From NCBI RefSeq assembly GCF_002575655.3, contig NC_053039.3, positions 240,724,622 through 240,788,621 on the forward strand: a stretch of 64,000 nucleotides of DNA, given 5' to 3'. This document shows, piece after piece, positions 56,890 to 64,000 of this stretch. Position numbers and translations under genes: made by a program. The stretch is from Aegilops tauschii subsp. strangulata. Lineage: Eukaryota; Streptophyta; Magnoliopsida; Poales; Poaceae. Each line of letters opens with the position of its first letter. Position 1 is the stretch's first letter. The notes under the pieces were generated by a model. The model was not told the DNA's origin and searched no databases. It saw only the letters and a program-made list of their open reading frames with translations.

Positions 56890-58200
56890 ACATAAAAAAT
56901 TCTATTTTTATCGACTACCCACTCAAGGACGAGCAGGAATTAAGCATGGGGATGCTGATACATCTCCAACATATATACAATTGTTGAGTGTTTCATGCTA
57001 TTATATTAGCAATCTTAGATACTTTATATGAAGTTTTATATCATTTTTGGGGACTAACCTATTAACTCAGTGCCTAGTGTCAGTTGCTATTTTTTGCTTC
57101 TTTTTGCCTTCTTAGAAAATCTGTACCAAACAAAGTCCAAACACAATGAAACTTTACGATGATTTTATTGGACCAGAAGGGGCCCTAGAATGTTTGGGAG
57201 GAAGCCAGAAGAACTATGGGAGAGCCATGGTCTCACACGGTGCGCCCCCAGGGGGTGCGCCACCTGAGCTTGTGGGTCCCACGCATCTCCATTTGCCCTA
57301 ATTCCAACTCCATAAATCCCCAAATATCCCCAAACCAATAGAGAGCCATCGAAACAAATTTTTCACCGCCACAAGCTTCTGTTCTTCCACGATCCAATCT
57401 GTAGGGGGAATCGATCACGGAGGGCTTCTACATCATCCTTGTTGCACCTCCAATGACGTCTGAGTAGTTTACCACAGACCTATGGGTCCATCGCTAGTAG
57501 CTAGATGGCTTCTTCCTTCTCTATGATCTTCAATACAATGTTCTTCGTGATCTCCATGGAGTTCTATCCGATGTAATCTTCTTTTGTGGTGCGTTTGTTG
57601 GGATCCGATGAATTGTGGGTTTATGATTAGATTATTCATTGAAACTAATTGAGTCTTTACTGAACTTTATTATGCATGATTCTTATAGCTTTGTATTTCT
57701 CTCCGATATATCTGTTTGGTTTGGCCAACTAGATTGATTTATCTTCAGCGGGAGAGGTGCTTTGTTATGGGTTCAATCTTGCGGGGTCATCACCTTGTGA
57801 AAGAAGGGGTAGCAGTGCACGTATTTGTATTGTTGCCATTAAGGGTAAAATGATGGGGTTCAATCATATTGCTTGGTTTTATTATATCTACATTATGTCA
57901 TCTTGCTTAAAGTGTTACTCTATTTGTCATGAACTTAATACCCTAAATGCATGCTGGATAGCGGTCGATGGGTGGAGTACTAGTAGTAGATGCAAGCAGG
58001 AGTCTGTCTACTTTTCATGGATGTAATTCCTATATACATGATCATTGCCATGAATAACATCATAACTATGCACTTTTCTATCAGTTGCCCAACAGTAATT
58101 TGTCTACGCACTGTATGCTATTTATATGAGAGAAGCCTCTAGTGAAAACTATGGCCCTCGGGTCTACTTTTATCATACTACAAAAACCAAAAATACCTTA
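56890..58200 (+). mobile_element. Gypsy 3' end: polypurine region and truncated LTR
   Basis: The segment ggacgagcaggaattaagca + tggggatgc (56927-56955) is the 3' interior end of the TGATACGTCTCC Gypsy family, directly followed by its LTR from 56956 (TGATACATCTCC). Relative to the solo LTR at 53080-54668, the last about 300 bp are missing: homology ends near 58200 within ccaaaaatacctta, where LINE-like sequence begins. No target duplication is visible. Confidence 0.75.
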
Positions 58201-58499
58201 CTACCTTGTCCAGTTAGCATATAATCTCGCCCATACTGCTCGGTTCATGGTGGCCCAGAGTAGGAATGGACGTGGCTCCATATCGAATTGTGCTGTTGTG
58301 GAGAACCAATGGAAATCGATCTGGTCCATTACCACACCCCAATAAGATGAAGGTGGTTTTGTGTCCTTCAAACATGTTCGTCGGTTGTTCAATGTTTTAG
58401 CTCATATTTTAGCCAAGTCATGTATGAATTCTAGTGAACTTGTTGGTTTTCATTCTTCTCCAGATTGTATCTGGGAGACTCTATCTAATCTTGTTAATT
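58201..58499 (+). pseudogene. LINE RNase H C-terminal fragment
   Basis: The frame from about 58368 reads FKHVRRLFNVLAHILAKSCM and SSELVGFHSSPDCIWETLSN, LVN, stop (58498-58500). The N.LAH.LA pattern is the conserved end of the plant LINE-associated RNase H domain. Upstream 170 bp is consistent with the same domain but degraded. No poly(A) tail follows. Confidence 0.55.
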
Positions 58500-60201
58500 G
58501 ATTAATAATGTGACGGTCCTTCTTGAAAAATGATTTTCCAGCCATGTAAGTATATGCAACTTCTGCAGTCGGCAGCACTCCATTATTCGGCACCCCATCA
58601 TTTTACCGCGACATTCATCAATGAATTTGATTTGATGTGTAATGAGCAATAATGGAGGGATGAATGAAACCGTACTTGCATTGTGATGTCCCCCAAAGGG
58701 ATGTACATGCGGTTGCTTGGACAAACATTGCCGTTTTCTGGATTCGCCCGTTGTGGTATAGCATGGGCTACCGGCCTATGCGGTCCTGTCTTCCTCATGG
58801 GCCAACGGGACCAGACGAACATGTATGTCCCGCGAGAGACGAGGAACCGATGAGTGATATTTTTACACTCATTCACTCTTAGTTTAAACCGAGATATTTC
58901 ATTTTAACCGAGATATTCGGTCATTGCTTATAATTACTAATGAATGCAAATGATCCCACAAATCCTCTCTTTGATGTGTTTCCACAGGAAATGGATGAAA
59001 AAAGGGAATAAATCATGTGTGAACATGGAAAGGAATGGAAATGAAGCAAGAAGCAATCACCAGGAGGCGCACCATCAGCCACAGACCAAAGACGGTGTTC
59101 CATACGAGAGCGAGCACCCGTATGAGCACCCGTATGACGTGGATTCTGAGGCAGCTCGTGCACCTGAACAACTTTAGTAAAGGGGACCCCATCAAAATGT
59201 CAACAGAGGAGCGTCGAACGAAGCGAGAACAGAACTATCTTCATCCCCTCTCATCAATCCTAGTCACCGCCATTTCCATCTCCATAGCCGCCATCACCAC
59301 CATAGTCCAATTCCCTCTATTTCATACTTGTAATCGTGCATCGCACAAGGCAGCCATTGTAAGACATATTGCCAATCAATCAATCTTCAAGATGTGTTCT
59401 TCAATGTTTTCTTCTGGTGATCTGATCTCCATGTGTGAGTAGTTTGGTAAGGTATGGGTTGAGGCATAGGCCTTGCAACCCTCTATATTTGTTGTGGGGA
59501 ACAATGGAAGCGCTTTGAATTAACATCATGTATGCATGAAATAAAATTGTTCTATGGATGTCTCTTGTCTTGTCCACAATCTTCATCCCTGTAGGTACCC
59601 AGGATCATGGAGATTGAGCAACGGTAAGGCTAAGTGCAGGGAGAACATGATGTTTTATTTTGAAAACCGGCGACAGTAAGGTTTAGTATGGTAGCACGGA
59701 TCCATTCGTTGGGGATTCATGAGGTGTAGTCATTAAACGCCCAAAGCTCTTGTTTGATTTTATTATCTGAATTATCAAGGCAACCCCGCGCGACGGATAG
59801 GGCCTGTGGTAGGACAACTGATTCTTGATGCATCACTCATGCCAGTCAAGATGTTATTTGGACACATCCCCCACTTCGACTCGTAACAAGCACATCTCGA
59901 TGGGTGACTTCCAGCGCACAAATTAAGACCATATCTGGTCGGAACACAAATACGTGGTTGTAAGCATTAATACCTCATACCTGCACCTATTTTTATTATA
60001 GTGTTTGAATCATCATTTACTTGATTGATCTGGTCAAAAGCCGGAATTGATCCTTTAACAAAAGCTTGCTAGAGGCCATTGCATCTAGGGAACCTTCCTC
60101 TCGTAGGTTCGATAACCTAGGCTCACCTCTGGGGAAATACGTGCGGGATACTTTTCTATTCCTTTACCATATCACTAAAAGGAGGTATCAAGATCTTTTT
60201 T
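58500..60201. other. Gene-free interval, probable Gypsy LTR and leader in its right part
   Basis: No convincing coding trace: frames at 58944-59177 (with PYESEHPYEHPYD) and 59035-59442 overlap each other and lack motifs. Because a primer site follows at 60202, the right part should contain the 5' LTR of the Gypsy element, but I could not place its start. Confidence 0.45.
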
Positions 60202-60219
60202 TGGCGCCATTGCTGGGGA
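60202..60219 (+). promoter_or_regulatory. Primer binding site complementary to tRNA-Asp (two mismatches)
   Basis: TGGCGCCATTGCTGGGGA compares with TGGCGCCGTTGCCGGGGA, the complement of the 3' end of plant tRNA-Asp. This primer is typical of Athila-type Gypsy elements. Its distance to the gag start (about 140 bp) fits. Confidence 0.75.
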
Positions 60220-60358
60220 GGAGTTTAGTATTCCTAGTCTTTGTGTTTAAATTTTTTGTTAAAGTTAAGTTTTAGTTGTTATTTGTACTTTTCTGTTTTT
60301 AGTTTAAGTTATATTTTTGTTGCAAGTCTTTTTAGTTGAAAAACCCAAAAATATTACC

Positions 60359-61031
60359 ATGGCTCGTAACCTTGGAAGTTTTGGTACTCCCAGCAACAAC
60401 TTAATCCATGAACCAATAGCACAACCTGAGGTTGCAGCCGCTGAGTATGAGATCAAACCGAACTTAGTTTCCATGGTTCAACAGGACAAATTTGGAGGCT
60501 CTGCTTCTGAAGATGCTGGTATGCACTTGCATAATTTTACTGAATTGTGCAACATGACACGCATTAGAGATTATGATCCAGACGCTTTGAAGTTGCGTTT
60601 ATTTCCTTCCTCTCTGAGAGGAAAGCAAGAGAATGGCTTCTAGCTCTACCTGGAGGCAATATAACTTCTTGGGTTGATTGTTGCATCATTTTTTATCTAA
60701 GTTTTGTCGACCTGCAAACATTATGCAACTTCGTTCCTAGATTATAGGTTTCAAGCAGGAAGAACGTGAGCCACTAGTGCTTGCATGGGATAGAATGAAA
60801 GAAGCCATAAGGAACCGTCCCTGTTAAGAAATGGAGGAATGGTTAATCCTTCATATGTTTTATAATGGTTTAAATCACATGTCAAAAACTATGCTTGATA
60901 CAGCTGCAGGGGGAACAATCACGGGAAAGCCCATAGATGATATCAAGAAATTACTTGATCATATGCAAGAGAACCATGCCCAATGGCATGTTGAAATACC
61001 TACAACAAAAAGGGTGAACGAAATTGAAGAA
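60359..61031 (+). pseudogene. Athila-like Gypsy gag, frameshifted and cut
   Basis: Starts MARNLGSFGTPSNNLIHEPI (60359). The retrotransposon gag domain follows: YEIKPNLVSMVQQDKFGGSA, HLHNFTELCNM, ALKLRLFPSSLRGK. A one-base loss near 60625 shifts the frame, after which REWLLALPGG..., (stop), GFKQEEREPLVLAWDRMKEA, EEWLILHMFYNGLNHMSKTM, LDTAAGGTITGKPIDDIKKL and HMQENHAQWHVEIPTTKRVN can be followed. It ends abruptly at 61031-61036 where the next LTR begins. It formed the particle in active relatives. Confidence 0.85.
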
Positions 61032-61036
61032 AGTAG

Positions 61037-61507
61037 TGAGGGAGTCCTGGATTAGGGGGTCCTCGGACAGCCGTACTATATACCTTGGCCGGACTATTGG
61101 ACTATGAAGATACAATATTGAAGACTTCGTCCCGTGTCCGGGTGGGACTCTCCTTTGCGTGGAAGGCAAGCTTGGCAATTCGGATATGTAGATCTCCTCC
61201 CTTGTAACCGACTCGGTGTAACCCTAGCCCCCTCCGGTGTCTATATAAACCGGAGGGTTTAGTCCGTAGGACAACAACAATCATAATCATAGGCTAGCTT
61301 CTAGGGTTTAGCCTCTACGATCTCGTGGTAGATCAAATCTTGTAATACTCATATCATCAAGATCAATCAAGCAGGAAGTAGGGTATTACCTCCATCGAGA
61401 GGGCTCGAACCTGGGTAAATATTGTGTCCCCCGCCTCCTGTTACCATCCGCCTTAGACGCACAGTTCGGGACCCCCTACCCGAGATCCGTCGGTTTTGAC
61501 ACCGACA
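61037..61507 (+). repeat. 5' LTR of a Gypsy element (471 bp; Fatima-like by recollection)
   Basis: TGAGGGAGTCCTGG to TTTTGACACCGACA. TATA box TATATAAA at 61242-61249. TGGTGCTTTCATTGGGAG immediately follows (from 61509), the usual position of a primer binding site. The 5-mer before it is AGTAG (61032-61036); the right-hand duplication lies outside the window. Confidence 0.88.
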
Positions 61508-61554
61508 TTGGTGCTTTCATTGGGAGTTCCACTGTGCCGTCACGATAAGGCTTG

Positions 61555-62796
61555 ATGGCTCGTCTTGTTGTCAAGGACAACATTACCTCGGGGGGAGCCC
61601 TGGCTGTAGGCCAAACTCTCCGACTAGGCGGCTTCGTCATGACCGCCCGTTCGGCCGTCGCGTCGACGATGACCTCTCGAGTCATCAAAAACAGCCTCCA
61701 CATCGGCTCGGGATTCGCCGAGTAGATGGATCCAATGGAGCTCTCTTCCTTGAACGAGCTCTTGGATCGCATCGCCGCCCTGGGAGTCGCTACGGACTAT
61801 GATCGGATATGGCTCAAACCCGACCAAAGGGAGATTAACTCCCCGCCGGTCACCCATCAGATAGCGGTGGTGGAGGAGCAATGTAGCGATTCTTCCTATA
61901 TTTTGAGGACAAACTATGTCCGGATTCCCAAGCTCTCCGAGCCGGATACCCGTCTACGGGAGGACATGGCCCAAGCTTCGAACCTAGACTCAGACAGCGG
62001 GCCAGAACTATTGGGCAGCATCCCGGAGCCCAAACTGCCAAGCTCGGAAACTCCTCCGCCCCTGGGTCTCAGATCGGGTCAGGGTCTGGACCTAGATCTA
62101 CCCACCCACCCAGATATAAGTGATCTTTCCCACATTAGACAAGAGCCCCAAGAGACAGTACATCACTATTGGGCCAGATTCCTCCTTGTAATGAGCAAGG
62201 TCAAGGACTGTCGCGAGGAAGATGCAATTTCATTCTTTTGCAAACATTGCACGGACAAGGGAATACTCAACGCCATAAGTCGCCGTGACATAGCACACTT
62301 TGTTGACTTGGCAGCCATAGTACAGAAGTACTGTGCGATGGAAAGTGCCTGGAAAACCCAAACAAAATTATGGGATCCTCCGGCTCTCACTAAACCCCCC
62401 GTCCGAACTAAAAGGGTGTACTCTCGTAAGTCACCCGATCCAATTACAAAGAAACCAAAGCCCACTACAGGGCGTGGAACTGTATTGGAGGGACGGCTCA
62501 ATGGGCCATGCAAAATTCAGAGTACACCGGATATCATGCCAACACACAGCCTTAGAGCATGTTGGATACTCCGGCAGGTGGCCAAGAGCGGCGAGGATCT
62601 CCTCATCAACAATACCACAGAGCACCATCCCGTGGAAAATAACAATACAGTATTGACAGTCTTCGAGACCTTCGCCTCAAATAATAGGCGCAAGCGAGCA
62701 CTCCGTAGCCTTGCCGAAGTCTGCCACGTTGCAGGAATAAATCCATGGAACGATATGGCCATAACCTTCAATGCCAGTGACGAACCTCAATTCTGA
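61555..62796 (+). pseudogene. Gypsy gag with two in-frame stops
   Basis: The frame starts MARLVVKDNITSGGALAVGQ (61555), meets TAG at 61723-61725 and continues MDPMELSSLNELLDRIAALG to a TGA at 62794-62796. The capsid-like part is DLSHIRQEPQETVHHYWARF, LLVMSKVKDCREEDAISFFC, with NAISRRDIAHFVDLAAIVQK, followed by a basic tail (TKRVYSRKSPDPITKKPKPT). No zinc knuckle was seen. Same reading frame as pol, so gag-pol was probably one polyprotein interrupted by point stops. Confidence 0.85.
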
Positions 62797-64000
62797 ACAG
62801 CCCGAGCACCAGCTGCTTTGGTCCTTAGTCCAATTGTGGACGGCTTCCGGCTTACTAAAGTGCTCATGGACGGTGGCGGCGGATTAAACCTCATCTACGA
62901 GGAGACTCTTAGCAAAATGGAAATAGAAAAGAGCCGCATTGAGCAAAGCAGCACGACCTTCAGAGGAATCATCCCTAGTCGGGAGGCATGATGTGCGGGA
63001 AAAATCACACTAGATGTGGTATTCGGCACACCAGAGAATTATAGTTCCGAAGAAATCACATTCCAAGTGGCCCCGTTCAGTAGCGGATACCACGCCCTTT
63101 TAAGGCGGGAGGCATTCACGATCTTCCAAGCTATACCCAATTACGGGTACATGAAGCTCAAAATGCCCGGGCCCAATGGAATCATCACTCTAGCTAGCGA
63201 TCCGGACATAGCACTCCGCGCCGAAAATAAAACCGCCGCACTGGCCCTCGAGGCGTTATCCGAAGCCCTTGCGGCCGAAGAACTAACTGCGCTGCGCTCC
63301 ACAGTGGACAGGGATGACGTGATACTCGACAAAAGACCCAAGTCCACCTCTTTTAAACCAGCGGACGAAATAGTCAAATTCCAGGTCCACCCAACGGACC
63401 CTACAAAAACAGCATCCATCGGGGCACAGCTGAACCCCACAACAGACATTGCACTGCGGGAGTTCTTGCGCGAGAATTGGGACATCTTCGCCTGGCATCC
63501 TTCAGACATGCCAGGAATCCCACGCAGGCTGGCCTAGCATAGCCTAAACATTCTAAAGGGATACAAGCCGGTCAAGCAGACTCTTCGGTGTTTCTCAGAG
63601 CCTAAGCGACAAGCCATGGGAGAGGAGCTAGCCAAGTTACTCGAGGCCAGATTCATTAGAGAAATAAAACATCCGGACTGGCTAGCAAACCTGGTAATGG
63701 TACCAAAGAAGGACAAATCCTGGCGCCTATGTGTCGATTTCAAGGACCTTAACAAGGCTTGCCCCAAGGATCCCTTCCCCCTCCCCTGCATCGATCAAAT
63801 AATCGACGCTACCGCAGGACACGACTCATTGTGTTTCCTCGATGCATACTCCGGATACCATCAAATTAAGATGGCGGAGTCCGATCAAGCCGCAACTGCA
63901 TTCATCACTCCATACGGTCCCTTCTGTTTTAACACCCTGCCTTTCGGGCTCAAAAACGCTGGTGCAACCTATCAACGCATGATCCAGACATGCCCGGAAA
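62797..64000 (+). pseudogene. Gypsy pol start (protease and reverse transcriptase), runs off window
   Basis: In the same frame as gag: PIVDGFRLTKVLMDGGGGLN (protease, with Gly where the usual D-G-G-S pattern has Ser), then RIEQSSTTFRGIIPSREA, TGA (62989-62991), ITLDVVFGTPENYSSEEITF, LRREAFTIFQAIPNYGYMKL; further on DIFAWHPSDMPGIPRRLA, TAG (63535-63537), KPVKQTLRCF. RT follows with VMVPKKDKSWRLCVDFKDLN, KACPKDPFPLPCIDQIIDAT, LDAYSGYHQIKMAESDQAAT and FCFNTLPFGLKNAGATYQRM to 64000. The VDFKDLNKACPKD wording fits Tat-like Gypsy RT. The catalytic Y-V-D-D lies beyond the window. Confidence 0.9.

Noticed and set aside
58944..59442. Overlapping plus-strand open frames
   Set aside because: Two frames overlap with no motif; a PYEHPYD-type stretch alone is not enough to call a gene.
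60095..60125. B-box-like ggttcgataacc
   Set aside because: Part of a short palindrome in a Gypsy leader; no A box or tRNA fold.
56890..60201. Tandem Gypsy array sharing one LTR between 56.9 and 60.2 kb
   Set aside because: The sequence before the tRNA-Asp primer site does not match the end of the TGATACGTCTCC LTR well enough; likely different families.

Overview
This looks like nuclear DNA of a large, repeat-rich grass genome, most likely a Triticeae (wheat/barley group) chromosome. The evidence is the density of nested plant transposable elements, Copia and Gypsy LTR types I recognise from Triticeae, CACTA ends starting CACTACAAAAAAA, and TATATAAA-type LTR promoters. No intact host gene, rRNA, tRNA or bacterial feature was found. 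Almost every real coding trace belongs to a broken transposable element, and family names from memory are given only as hints.

Layout. 0-6.8 kb: a poly(A) retroposon-like unit split by a 307-bp hAT-type MITE, a diverged ~200-bp tandem repeat, a decayed grass repeat-protein pseudogene, and a ~650-bp-offset direct duplication. 6.8-21.2 kb: remnant of a Gypsy element of Tat-like type (3' end of pol on +, then an antisense accessory gene on -). It is split by a Copia element on the minus strand (7605-17180), whose reverse transcriptase is itself split by a poly(A) retroposon with a 16-bp target duplication. 21.2-52.5 kb: a CACTA transposon that entered a Copia LTR. Its minus-strand ORF1 gene is stretched by a ~2.8-kb solo LTR (23714), a Copia solo LTR (26656-35624) that received a 7.2-kb LTR element (26834-34064), and a full-length Gypsy (41292-49965). 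52.5-64 kb: a Gypsy solo LTR (53080-54668), a second CACTA left end (55513), a truncated Gypsy LTR (56956), a LINE RNase H tail, a Gypsy gag with tRNA-Asp-type primer site (60202-61031), and, inserted in that gag, a Gypsy element whose LTR and gag-pol (61037-64000) run off the window.

Nesting is supported by matching target-site duplications: TCAGC/TTAGC, CGTCAGTCTTCTTCTT, ATTAG, GGATG, TCAAG, AGATC, AGTAT and ACCAAGGG. Five levels can be stacked: LTR fragment, CACTA, Copia solo LTR and LTR element on one path, with the Gypsy on another.

The two most interesting structures are (1) LTR elements carrying an intron-containing gene antisense to the element, seen intact in outline at 26.8-34.1 kb and as a remnant at 17-20.6 kb, and (2) a CACTA ORF1 gene in which a short exon ending in SPTPPSQ has been amplified in tandem on ~760-bp and ~380-bp periods. 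I found no wholly new system; both are structural variations on known element types.
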